Origin: Phycisphaerales bacterium | GTDB taxonomy: Bacteria > Planctomycetota > Phycisphaerae > Sedimentisphaerales > Anaerohalosphaeraceae | Reading direction: 5' to 3' | Assembly: GCA_011053245.1 (NCBI GenBank) | Contig: DRGS01000186.1 | Location: 1 to 10,184, forward strand | Length of the DNA stretch: 10,184 bases | Shown here: positions 1 through 6,113 of the stretch, piece by piece | Layout of the letters: every line of letters begins with the position of its first letter | Numbering within the stretch: the stretch's first letter is position 1 | Position numbers and translations under genes: made by a program | The notes under the pieces: generated by a model | Seen by the model: only the letters and a program-made list of their open reading frames with translations | The model's database searches: none | Told to the model about the DNA's origin: nothing

Positions 1-129
1 ACAGAGGACCTGGCATTCTTCGCTGACAACTGGCTAACCGCCGATGGCCCGGACTTAAACGACGATGGCTGGTTCGACCTGCAAGACTTCGCCATCTTCG
101 CCGGTAATTGGCTATTAGGCGTCGAGTGA
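1..129 (+). CDS. C-terminal end of a secreted protein with dockerin-like module (partial)
   Basis: Frame 1 is open from the window edge to a TGA at 127-129, giving 42 residues; the N-terminal part lies outside the window. The fragment shows two half-repeats of a dockerin-type fold, each ending in an aromatic segment (FFADNWL, then FAIFAGNWL). The second contains an EF-hand-like calcium loop, DLNDDGWFDLQD, with Asp18, Asn20, Asp22, Gly23 and Asp29 at the usual ligand positions. C-termini of this kind are common on large exported polysaccharide-acting or surface proteins of Phycisphaerae and probably mediate protein-protein contact or sorting; the actual role in planctomycetes is not settled. 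What precedes it cannot be told from here. Confidence is high that this is a real coding end and fair for the dockerin-like label. Confidence 0.8.
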   Translation, partial: TEDLAFFADNWLTADGPDLNDDGWFDLQDFAIFAGNWLLGVE

Positions 130-169
130 CTGTAATATTTCCTTTTCCTTTGTATTTCTCAGAATTCAC

Positions 170-198
170 TTGACAAACAACAACCATCTTTGTATAAT
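170..198 (+). promoter_or_regulatory. Perfect consensus sigma-70-type promoter
   Basis: TTGACA at 170-175 and TATAAT at 193-198 are separated by exactly 17 bases, the full consensus for a housekeeping sigma factor. The predicted start is near 205. No credible reading frame begins within the next 450 bases, so the transcript is either a non-coding RNA or a very long leader for lipB. A 7-base inverted repeat (ATGTATA 230-236, TATACAT 251-257) lies a short way downstream. Confidence 0.75.
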
Positions 199-415
199 GC
201 ACACATAACAATCAGGATAGATTGTAGTTATGTATAGTATAAAAAATTCGTATACATTCGTGTTAATTAGTGGTTCAAGTAGTTAAAAACGTGAAAAAAT
301 GACAAAAAGCCAATCTTTTAAATTTGACACAAAACCCTCACTTTTTCCAGGAAAAGATGCGTTTTCGCGAAACCTTTTTTTGAGGAACAAAGCCAATTTA
401 AGCAACCAAAAATTC

Positions 416-433
416 ACCGCAAACCCTTGCGGT
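416..433 (+). other. Perfect 7-bp hairpin with tetraloop
   Basis: ACCGCAA (416-422) and TTGCGGT (427-433) are exact reverse complements around the loop ACCC. No T-run follows, so it does not look like a terminator. It would form a stable small stem in any transcript started at the 170-198 promoter. Confidence 0.5.
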
Positions 434-474
434 ATGGAGGTTTACAACGATTTACAACCAAAAACCAAAAACGG

Positions 475-514
475 AACAAAGCCAAACAAAGCCAAACAAA
501 GCCAAACAAAGCCA
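475..514 (+). repeat. Tandem 10-bp repeat, four exact copies
   Basis: AACAAAGCCA is repeated four times without a mismatch at 475-484, 485-494, 495-504 and 505-514. The period is not a multiple of three, so a reading frame would shift at each copy, which argues against coding. A sister pair, AACAAACCCA, differs by one base and occurs twice at 584-603. Confidence 0.9.
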
Positions 515-583
515 ATTTAAAGCCAATTTCAAACACCCCAAAAAACCCAAAATCGAAGATTCTCCGAAGTCTTGACGAAAGGG

Positions 584-603
584 AACAAACCCAAACAAAC
601 CCA
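584..603 (+). repeat. Variant 10-bp tandem repeat, two copies
   Basis: AACAAACCCA at 584-593 and 594-603 differs from the 475-514 unit by a single G-to-C change. The two arrays thus look like diverged expansions of one ancestral word. Confidence 0.75.
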
Positions 604-627
604 ATTTTTGACACTTATTTCGTACCT

Positions 628-656
628 TTCATTTTGCCCCCCTTTTCTGATACAAT
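628..656 (+). promoter_or_regulatory. Candidate lipB promoter, possibly giving a leaderless mRNA
   Basis: TACAAT at 651-656 is a good -10 element (5 of 6). The best -35 at 17-base spacing is TTCATT at 628-633, which is weak. A start 6-7 bases after the -10 would fall on or next to the lipB ATG at 663. No purine-rich ribosome site precedes that ATG, which fits a leaderless message. Confidence 0.45.
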
Positions 657-662
657 GCCAAT

Positions 663-1349
663 ATGTCAGAAATCAAAGATCACGCTTATCCGCTGCGTAT
701 TGTCAGCTTTGGCCCGATCGCCTATGCCCACGCTCTTCAGATGCAGCAAAGCCTGGTCGATCAACGCATCAAAGCTGCGATACCCAATACCGTACTCATC
801 ATGGAGCATTCTCCGGTAATTACGTTAGGTGCCAGAAAATCAGAAAACAAGCTTCTGGTCGATGAAGATGAAATAAAAGAACGAGCTATCGATATTGCCC
901 GCGTCCGGCGCGGCGGCGGAACCACAGCCCATAATCCGGGCCAGCTTGTTCTGTATCCGATCATCGACCTTCGAACGATCAATGTTGGAATCAGCGAATA
1001 CGTTCGCTGTCTTGAATCCATCGGTATCGATCTGCTTGGATCCTATGGCATCGAAGCCGGTCGGGTCAGGGGCTTGCCGGGGCTGTGGCTCGATGACCGG
1101 CGCAAGATCGCATCGATCGGCGTTAAGGTGAAAAGACATGTGACGTTTCACGGGATGGCAATAAATATTTGCAATGACACGGCCATTTTCGATCTGATAG
1201 TCCCGTGTGGTTTGAAGGATATTAAGATATTATCGGCGGTAAAGGCAAGCGGCAGAGACATAGATATAAACGATGCCAAAGAAAAAATAGCGAAACTGTG
1301 TGCGGAAAAATGGTCCGCTAAGGAACTAACCGAATATGAACAGCGGTGA
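663..1349 (+). CDS. lipB: Octanoyl-[acyl-carrier protein]:protein octanoyltransferase LipB
   Basis: This 228-residue protein has the length and fold signature of LipB, which moves octanoate from acyl-carrier protein to a lysine on lipoyl domains of 2-oxoacid dehydrogenases and the glycine cleavage H protein, in the cytoplasm. The catalytic pair is visible: Cys182 in IVPCGL and Lys148 in RRKIASIGVKV. They sit 34 residues apart, as in the E. coli enzyme (Cys169/Lys135). The substrate-loop motif reads RRGGGTTAHNPGQLVLYP (residues 82-99) where the textbook form is RGGxxTYHGPGQ; the His, Pro-Gly-Gln and glycines are kept. HGMAINI follows (163-169). The ATG at 663 has no Shine-Dalgarno sequence but sits just after a -10 element. 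The gene overlaps lipA by 14 bases, so the two are co-transcribed and probably translationally coupled. Identification is secure. Confidence 0.96.
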   Translation: MSEIKDHAYPLRIVSFGPIAYAHALQMQQSLVDQRIKAAIPNTVLIMEHSPVITLGARKSENKLLVDEDEIKERAIDIARVRRGGGTTAHNPGQLVLYPIIDLRTINVGISEYVRCLESIGIDLLGSYGIEAGRVRGLPGLWLDDRRKIASIGVKVKRHVTFHGMAINICNDTAIFDLIVPCGLKDIKILSAVKASGRDIDINDAKEKIAKLCAEKWSAKELTEYEQR

Positions 1350-2211
1350 TAAAGATAATAAAAAACGGGGCAGGCTTCCGGTGTGGCTGAAGAGGCCGAT
1401 GCCAGCGAGTGACTCATACGCCAATACTTCGGCGATGGTGAGCGATCTTGGTATCGAGACGATTTGCACGAACGCCAACTGTCCGAACAGGGGCGAGTGC
1501 TGGGATGCGGGTACGGCGACTGTTCTTATCTTAGGCAACATCTGCACGCGCAACTGCAAGTTCTGCTCTGTGGCCCACGGCAAACCGCTACCTCCTGACG
1601 CTACCGAATCTGGGCGTGTTGCGGAATTAGCGAAACGGTTGAAAATAAAATATCTGGTCATTACGAGTGTGGACCGCGACGATCTGGATGACGGTGGGGC
1701 ATCACAATTTCGCGATGTTATAGTCAGATGCCGGGCGGAGAATCCGGAGACAGAGTTTGAGTTGCTTGTTCCTGATTTTCGCGATTGTCAGGAGGAGGCT
1801 CTTGAGATACTTGAAGAGGCAGTTCCATTTGTTTTCGGGCATAACGTTGAAACGGTACCGGCTCTTTATTCAAAGGCTCGTCCGGGCGGTAATTACCAGC
1901 TTTCACTTGACCTGCTCAAAAAGGCGAAAGCAAGGTTTCCGCAGATGGCGACGAAGTCCTCTATCATGTTAGGGCTTGGTGAAACGGACGAGCAGATCAT
2001 TGAAGTTCTCAATGACCTCCGCGACGCCGGCTGCGATCGTGTTGCAATCGGTCAATATCTGCGTCCGACGAAAGATTCGCTGGAAGTGGTCGAATATATT
2101 ACGCCCGATAAATTCGCCTTTTGGGGTGAAACAGCGAGGGGCATCGGTTTTAGCTGGGTTATGTCATCTCCGTTTACAAGAAGCTCTTATCACGCCGAAA
2201 AAAAGCAGTAA
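1336..2211 (+). CDS. lipA: Lipoyl synthase LipA (radical SAM)
   Basis: This 291-residue radical SAM enzyme inserts two sulfur atoms at C6 and C8 of the octanoyl group attached by LipB, completing protein-bound lipoate. Both iron-sulfur cluster motifs are intact. The auxiliary-cluster motif is CTNANCPNRGEC, with Cys44, Cys49 and Cys55. The SAM-binding cluster motif is CTRNCKFC, with Cys70, Cys74 and Cys77. The C-terminal RSSYHA (282-287) carries the serine that ligates the auxiliary cluster, so the enzyme is full length. VITSVDRDDLDDGGA (about 113-127) and the GLGE segment are family hallmarks. The start lies inside the 3' end of lipB, with a modest AAGGA ribosome site at 1320-1324. It forms a two-gene lipoate operon with lipB. 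No clear terminator follows: a GCTGT/ACAGC stem near 2237-2256 lacks a proper T-run. Confidence 0.98.
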   Translation: MNSGDKDNKKRGRLPVWLKRPMPASDSYANTSAMVSDLGIETICTNANCPNRGECWDAGTATVLILGNICTRNCKFCSVAHGKPLPPDATESGRVAELAKRLKIKYLVITSVDRDDLDDGGASQFRDVIVRCRAENPETEFELLVPDFRDCQEEALEILEEAVPFVFGHNVETVPALYSKARPGGNYQLSLDLLKKAKARFPQMATKSSIMLGLGETDEQIIEVLNDLRDAGCDRVAIGQYLRPTKDSLEVVEYITPDKFAFWGETARGIGFSWVMSSPFTRSSYHAEKKQ

Positions 2212-2322
2212 CGAGTGTAATATTTTTTTACGAATTGCTGTTATCGCATTGACAGCCATTTTCTTATCGGTCTTTCGCCGTTAGTTTTTTTGCTTTTTTC
2301 ACCCCTTCTCGTGTTTTTACGT

Positions 2323-2328
2323 TATACT
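2323..2328 (+). promoter_or_regulatory. Candidate -10 element for the surface-protein pair
   Basis: TATACT at 2323-2328 is a 5-of-6 match to TATAAT and would start a message about 33 bases before the ATG at 2368. No good -35 lies 16-18 bases upstream. A TTGACA at 2249-2254 is too far away and has only a poor -10 partner. This is a tentative call. Confidence 0.3.
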
Positions 2329-2353
2329 TTAGTTGGAGAAAAATGTTTGAGGC

Positions 2354-2359
2354 AGGAGG
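2354..2359 (+). promoter_or_regulatory. Shine-Dalgarno site that fixes the start at 2368
   Basis: AGGAGG at 2354-2359 lies 8 bases before the ATG at 2368. The reading frame is open further upstream to an ATG at 2290, but that start has no ribosome site and its first 26 residues are unlike a leader. The 2368 start also places the positively charged residues directly before the membrane segment. Confidence 0.8.
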
Positions 2360-2367
2360 GTCATACT

Positions 2368-3759
2368 ATGAAGACTAAAAGAGAAAAATTTAATAATCGT
2401 CGTGGTACGGCGCTGATCATAGCGATGGTGTTTGTAATTATATTTTCAGCGCTATCGGTCGGTATGGTTACAATGACGTTGAATAATGCCCGCTCATCGG
2501 TAAACCATCGCACAAGTAACCGGGCGTTCGAGAATGCTCACTCGGGTCTTGAGTACATTCGTTACTGGCTTGGCCGCGTTGCGATGCCCGGAACAACGGC
2601 ACCTGGCGACAGGTTCTCGACTCTGGTAACCGCTATCGAAACGGATCTTAACGCGGTAGGTCTTGCTACCACGATGACGCTTGACGAATTCGGGGATCCT
2701 ACCAAACTGGCGATCAGTGATTTCAGTATCGATACGGATCAGTCCTTTACTGTAGAGATCGAGAAAGACGCCAACCTTGACATTCTGAATATTAATATAG
2801 AAGGTGAAGCCGGCGAGGTAGAAAGAAATCTCAATGTGAAATGCAATTTTGGAACGCGAACTCACACGGTTTTTGACTTTGGTGTCGCGACAAAAGGCCC
2901 TCTGGAGCTGCAAGGTAATATTGAGCTTAACGGAACCAACGTCGCGGTGGAAGCGGATGTGTATATCGAAAGCGCAAATTCCACTGAGGCTTTGAGTATT
3001 ATAGGTAACTCTCAGATCGCCGGTGATGTTCAGATCACCAACCCTGATGCTACCGTATATCTGCAAGGCGGACAGGCTGGCATCGGAGGTGAAACCGGTA
3101 ACGATGCGATAGAGAACCATGTAGACATCGGTGTTGATGACGTGGAATTTCCCGTTCCCAACCCCGGTTACTTCGAGCAATATGTAGAGACTACATTTGA
3201 TCCTGCGGTAGAAGATACGAGTCTTGACAACACATACCGCAACATTCGAATACCCGGCGGGACCAATCCCACGTTCTCTGGCAATACTATAATAGAGGGC
3301 ATCATCTACATCGAGACGCCCAACATCGTTACCTTTACCGGCAACGCCGATATAAGAGGACTCGTCGTCGGTGACGGTGACATCGAAGATAACTCTGGTA
3401 CAAACCAGTTGATCTTCCAGGGGAGCATTTCGAGCACATCTGTCTCTGATCTTGATGAAGATTTTGGTACTTTAAGGGACGAGACTGGTACTTTCCTGAT
3501 GGCACCTGGATTCAGCGTTGGCTTTGGTGGGAATTTCAGTACGCTCAATGGCGCTATCGCCGCGAATGGCATTACTTTTTTCGGTAATGCAGGCGGTACA
3601 ATTGGTGGTTCGGTTCTGAATTACTCCGATACTCCCATGGTATTGTCCGGCAACAGCGACCTGTTCTTTAACCGTTCCGGTGTATATGAAGTGCCCGCAG
3701 GTTTCGGGCCTGAAATAATACTTCACTACAATACTGCTTCTTACCGCGAAGGTATGTAG
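2368..3759 (+). CDS. PilX/GspK-like N-anchored protein with beta-helix-like body
   Basis: From the ATG at 2368 this is a 463-residue protein. A short basic stretch (KREKFNNRRG) is followed by one hydrophobic segment at about residues 14-38, as in PilX-type minor pilins and GspK-type pseudopilins. Gly13 could be a prepilin-peptidase cleavage site, but the Glu usual at position +5 of mature pilins is absent (Ile18), which is typical of the GspK/PilX group. The body after about residue 175 has a recurring hydrophobic-x-Gly-Asn motif at Gly183, 213, 305, 325, 388, 406 and 428. It occurs in texts such as LQGNIEL, FTGNADI and LSGNSDL, and suggests rungs of a solenoid or beta-helix. It probably sits at the cell envelope through a type IV pilus or type II secretion-like machine, although no assembly genes are in view. 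It lies 41 bases upstream of the next exported protein and is likely co-transcribed with it. The exact function is unknown. Confidence 0.75.
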   Translation: MKTKREKFNNRRGTALIIAMVFVIIFSALSVGMVTMTLNNARSSVNHRTSNRAFENAHSGLEYIRYWLGRVAMPGTTAPGDRFSTLVTAIETDLNAVGLATTMTLDEFGDPTKLAISDFSIDTDQSFTVEIEKDANLDILNINIEGEAGEVERNLNVKCNFGTRTHTVFDFGVATKGPLELQGNIELNGTNVAVEADVYIESANSTEALSIIGNSQIAGDVQITNPDATVYLQGGQAGIGGETGNDAIENHVDIGVDDVEFPVPNPGYFEQYVETTFDPAVEDTSLDNTYRNIRIPGGTNPTFSGNTIIEGIIYIETPNIVTFTGNADIRGLVVGDGDIEDNSGTNQLIFQGSISSTSVSDLDEDFGTLRDETGTFLMAPGFSVGFGGNFSTLNGAIAANGITFFGNAGGTIGGSVLNYSDTPMVLSGNSDLFFNRSGVYEVPAGFGPEIILHYNTASYREGM

Positions 3760-3800
3760 ATAGTCAAATAATAATCTGAAACCTGTTGGAGGGTTAAATC

Positions 3801-5399
3801 ATGAAACTTACAAGAATAACAATTTGTTGCGTATTTCTTTTGACATGCTCGTTTGGTTTTGCAGCCGATCTGCGTGTACCTGGCGACTACGCCACTATTC
3901 AGGCAGCGATAAGTGTCTCTGCCGATGGCGATGCGATCGTTCTGTCACCTGATACCACTTACTCGGGAAGCGGCAATACCAGGATCAATTTCATGGGCAA
4001 GGCGATCACGGTACGGTCCGTCGACCCCGGTGACCCTGAAACGGTAGCGTCCACTGTAATAGATGGCGGCAACCGCTATCAGGTGTTCGTATTCTGTATG
4101 GGCGAAACTGGCACATCTAAAGTGCAGGGCGTTACGATTACCGGCGGTTACGGTTTCGTCGGCGGTGCGATATCCTGCCAGAAGGACTCAAGCCCTGTGT
4201 TTGAAAATTGTGTTATAAGCGGCAATACGGCGGTTATCTCCGGCGGAGCTGTTTACATTGCACACGCAGGGAGCCAGCCTGTTTTTAAGAACTGCTACAT
4301 CACGGGCAATACGGCGGGAAACAGCGGCGGGGCGATTTACTCCATCGGTTCAGGCGGGGTTTTTGAAAATTGTCTCATCACCGGTAACAGCGCTCCTCGA
4401 GGCGGTGGGATATACGCACATAATATAAGTACAGTTGTCATGAAGAATTGCACAGTTACGAATAATTCGGCTACGACTGCCGGAGGCGGGATATATTGCT
4501 TTACCGCAAGTACTATCACGATGACAAACTGTATAATATATAACAACTCAGCTCCCGCAGCGTCGGATATTTTGATAGCGGATATGGGGCCTGCGAGTAC
4601 GGTGAATGTTTTCTACTGCAACTTGAGCGGCGATGCAACGAAAGTGGTGGTACAGGGCAATTGCGTATTGAACCTTGGGGCGGGTAATATTTTCGACGAC
4701 CCCATGTTCATATCCGATACCAATTTGCGGTTGCAGAAATACTCTCCCTGCGTCGATACAGGCGAGGCAGAGGAAGCGATTGCCACTTTGACGGTTTCCG
4801 TTTCAACGGACATTGGCGGCAACCCCAGAGTTTCAGGTGAGGGTATAGATGTTGGCGCTTATGAATATCAGGCTGTGATGACTGCGATTATTAAGGTTAC
4901 GCCCCGGACGCTTAACCTCGACGGTAAAGGGAAACATGTGCAATGCACGATCTCCTTTGAAGGTGATTACTCGCCTGCCGATATTGACACGGAAGAATTG
5001 CTGCTAAATGGCACGATCAGGCCTTTGCATAGTAAGGTCGATGCCAGACGTCAGTATTTGCTTGTCAAATTCGACCGTAAGCAATTAGAGGAGATGATAG
5101 ACTGCTGTGCGAAGTCAGCGGATGTCAGCGTCTATGGGAAGCTGACAAATGGAACGGAGTTCGAAGGTTTTGACAAGCTTAAAATTAAAACAGCTCATCA
5201 CCACGCCAAGCATAAAGGTCACGACAAATGCAAGGATGCAAGGCACTGCAAAGTCGATGATAAAGGTCACGACAAGTGCAAGGATGAAAAACACTGCAAA
5301 GGCCATGATAAAGGCCACGGCAAAGGCAAAGATGATAGACATCACAAAGGCGATGACAAAGGCCACGGAAAAGGCGAAGCGTATTGCAAGGGCAAATAA
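3801..5399 (+). CDS. Secreted right-handed beta-helix protein with His/Cys/Lys-rich repeat tail
   Basis: This 532-residue exported protein starts at ATG 3801, 8 bases after GGAGG (3788-3792). A Sec signal peptide spans about residues 1-21 (cleavage near GFA/AD). Residues 23-330 form a Pmp-like or pectate-lyase-like parallel beta-helix. Five rungs of the form F-x-N-C-x-I-x-G-N-x-A...GG-x-Y have Asn-Cys at 136, 164, 190, 216 and 243 (period 26-28), with cysteines at equivalent stacked positions. Residues 337-356 (from DIGGNPR to IDVGAYEY) match the ending seen in planctomycete 'choice-of-anchor Q' proteins. A small beta domain (about 363-462) follows, of a type often found at the end of such proteins (TPRTLNLDGKGK...). 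The last 69 residues are almost only Lys, His, Asp, Gly and Cys in a 16-residue repeat. No polysaccharide-lyase catalytic site is evident, so a structural, adhesive or metal-binding surface role is more likely than enzymatic activity. Confidence 0.85.
   Translation: MKLTRITICCVFLLTCSFGFAADLRVPGDYATIQAAISVSADGDAIVLSPDTTYSGSGNTRINFMGKAITVRSVDPGDPETVASTVIDGGNRYQVFVFCMGETGTSKVQGVTITGGYGFVGGAISCQKDSSPVFENCVISGNTAVISGGAVYIAHAGSQPVFKNCYITGNTAGNSGGAIYSIGSGGVFENCLITGNSAPRGGGIYAHNISTVVMKNCTVTNNSATTAGGGIYCFTASTITMTNCIIYNNSAPAASDILIADMGPASTVNVFYCNLSGDATKVVVQGNCVLNLGAGNIFDDPMFISDTNLRLQKYSPCVDTGEAEEAIATLTVSVSTDIGGNPRVSGEGIDVGAYEYQAVMTAIIKVTPRTLNLDGKGKHVQCTISFEGDYSPADIDTEELLLNGTIRPLHSKVDARRQYLLVKFDRKQLEEMIDCCAKSADVSVYGKLTNGTEFEGFDKLKIKTAHHHAKHKGHDKCKDARHCKVDDKGHDKCKDEKHCKGHDKGHGKGKDDRHHKGDDKGHGKGEAYCKGK
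5214..5399 (+). repeat. 48-bp in-frame repeat (about 3.9 copies) encoding a 16-residue His/Cys/Lys/Asp unit
   Basis: Copies run 5214-5261, 5262-5309, 5310-5357 and a last 42-base copy, 5358-5399, ending at the stop. They encode KGHDKCKDARHCKVDD, KGHDKCKDEKHCKGHD, KGHGKGKDDRHHKGDD and KGHGKGEAYCKGK. The first two units keep two Cys each. In the third both Cys are replaced (Gly, His), while KGH and the acidic residues stay. The residue pattern suggests binding of divalent metal or of polyanions. Confidence 0.9.
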
Positions 5400-5426
5400 T
5401 AACATGAAACGATTACATGATTAAAA

Positions 5427-5463
5427 AGCCGCAGGCGCCGTCAAAAGCGTTTGCGGTTTTTTT
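5427..5463. terminator. Strong intrinsic terminator, probably bidirectional
   Basis: A 12-pair stem (5427-5438 with 5447-5458, including three G-U pairs) closes an 8-base loop, with a run of seven T at 5457-5463. On the plus strand it ends the beta-helix gene. On the minus strand the same stem is followed by TTTTT (the A-run 5423-5427), so it can also stop the convergent rubrerythrin transcript that ends at 5478. Confidence 0.88.
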
Positions 5464-5477
5464 GTGCTTTTCAGTGA

Positions 5478-5936
5478 CTAATCGGTTTGGGTGAACTGCT
5501 GATATTCATGTTCAAAACGCATTTTATGTTTCAATTCTTCTTCGGCAAGGTCGTACAACATTTCTTTTGAGTCATGATCCTGTGCCCTTGACGCGAAATC
5601 CGCATAAAGACGGAAACTGACCTTTTCCTTCTGGATCACCATCTCGATGGCCGCCTTATAATCCATAACCAAGCCGCCGGGAGTTCCTATCATAGGAAGT
5701 TCGTCTTCGTCATATTCTTCATCGAAGTCATCTGCGGCAACTGTCTGGCCCCTCTTGATCAACTCAAACTCAAGTCTTTCTTTATGGTCAATTTCATCGG
5801 CAGCAAGAGCGAGAAAAAGCTCCTTCATGTTCGGATTGGCCATTCGTTCGGCAAGGGAAACATAAAAGCGGTTGGCCCTTATTTCACGGTCGATGGCGAA
5901 CACCAGTATATCGTTGATATTGTCAATTTCCTTCAT
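5478..5936 (-). CDS. Rubrerythrin-type ferritin-like diiron protein
   Basis: This 152-residue four-helix protein has the full diiron ligand set of the rubrerythrin family: Glu18 (helix 1, DREIRANRFY), Glu48 and His51 (ExxH, helix 2), Glu104 (helix 3, QKEKVSFRLY), Glu134 and His137 (ExxH, helix 4). There is no C-terminal rubredoxin domain, so electrons must come from another carrier. Such proteins act in the cytoplasm in peroxide reduction or iron handling in anaerobes. The loop joining the two helix pairs contains a very acidic run, DDFDEEYDEDE (69-79), and then GTPGG. The start at 5936 has AAAGGA seven bases upstream. A good minus-strand promoter at 6006-6034 drives it. It is divergent from the exported peptidase gene and shares its 240-base intergenic region. 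Family assignment is firm; the substrate is not known. Confidence 0.88.
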   Translation of the reverse strand: MKEIDNINDILVFAIDREIRANRFYVSLAERMANPNMKELFLALAADEIDHKERLEFELIKRGQTVAADDFDEEYDEDELPMIGTPGGLVMDYKAAIEMVIQKEKVSFRLYADFASRAQDHDSKEMLYDLAEEELKHKMRFEHEYQQFTQTD

Positions 5937-6005
5937 TGCATTGTCCTTTGCCGTTAGGGCCGATTTTTTGCGAAAAGCAAATACACTTCCCTGCTGATAA
6001 CATGG

Positions 6006-6034
6006 ATTATATCACAAGGATTGGCCTACTGCAA
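6006..6034 (-). promoter_or_regulatory. Promoter of the rubrerythrin-type gene
   Basis: Read on the minus strand, TTGCAG (6034-6029) and TATAAT (6011-6006) are separated by exactly 17 bases. The expected start is near 5999, giving a leader of about 63 nt before the ATG at 5936. Confidence 0.75.
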
Positions 6035-6084
6035 TACATAACTTATCTTTTTTAATTCTTAAATTTTCACGGCATTTTATTATC

Positions 6085-6113
6085 TTGACATGACAGCATA
6101 AATAGAGTAGAAT
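6085..6113 (+). promoter_or_regulatory. Promoter of the exported peptidase gene
   Basis: TTGACA (6085-6090) and TAGAAT (6108-6113) are spaced by exactly 17 bases, a near-consensus promoter. The predicted start is around 6120, leaving a leader of about 57 nt before the ATG at 6177, which has AGGAG at 6162-6166. A palindrome covers the -10. Confidence 0.78.

Larger units (their letters stand above)
199..627 (+). repeat. Non-coding, A/C-rich repeat-bearing intergenic region
   Basis: This makes up most of the 533-base gap between the dockerin-end gene and lipB. From about 300 to 606 the plus strand is rich in A and C and built from variants of short words: AAAGCCAA (near 304, 389, 481-513, 520), AACAAAGCCA and AACAAACCCA. 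Short open frames cross it on both strands, but they consist of repeated Lys/Asn/Pro/Gln (or Phe/Leu/Trp on the reverse), lack convincing ribosome sites and overlap one another, so I do not call them genes. From general familiarity, such text recurs between genes in Phycisphaerae genomes and is often mis-annotated as small proteins. That recollection cannot be verified here. Confidence 0.55.

Noticed and set aside
352..381. AAAAG...CTTTT stem with T-run as terminator of a small RNA from the 170-198 promoter
   Set aside because: The stem is interrupted and mostly A-T, so it is too weak to call without transcript data.
299..614. Small open frames of 66-130 codons on both strands across the A/C-rich region
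   Set aside because: They are low-complexity (Lys/Asn/Pro/Gln or Phe/Leu/Trp), overlap each other, lack ribosome sites and are explained by the 10-bp repeats and the absence of stops in biased sequence.
2237..2260. GCTGT/ACAGC stem as terminator of lipB-lipA
   Set aside because: Only five pairs with a 10-base loop and no clean T-run follow.
2249..2277. TTGACA at 2249-2254 as the promoter of the surface-protein pair
   Set aside because: At 16-18 bases spacing the -10 position is poor (CTTTCG-like), so it is not a convincing promoter.
2290..2367. ATG at 2290 as start of the PilX-like protein
   Set aside because: It has no ribosome site, whereas AGGAGG stands 8 bases before the in-frame ATG at 2368 and the basic residues before the membrane segment fit that start.
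5115..5405. Long minus-strand frame (hydrophobic, Ala/Phe/Val/Ile-rich) opposite the repeat tail
   Set aside because: It is the antisense shadow of the Lys/His/Asp repeats; the 48-bp period keeps the frame open by default.
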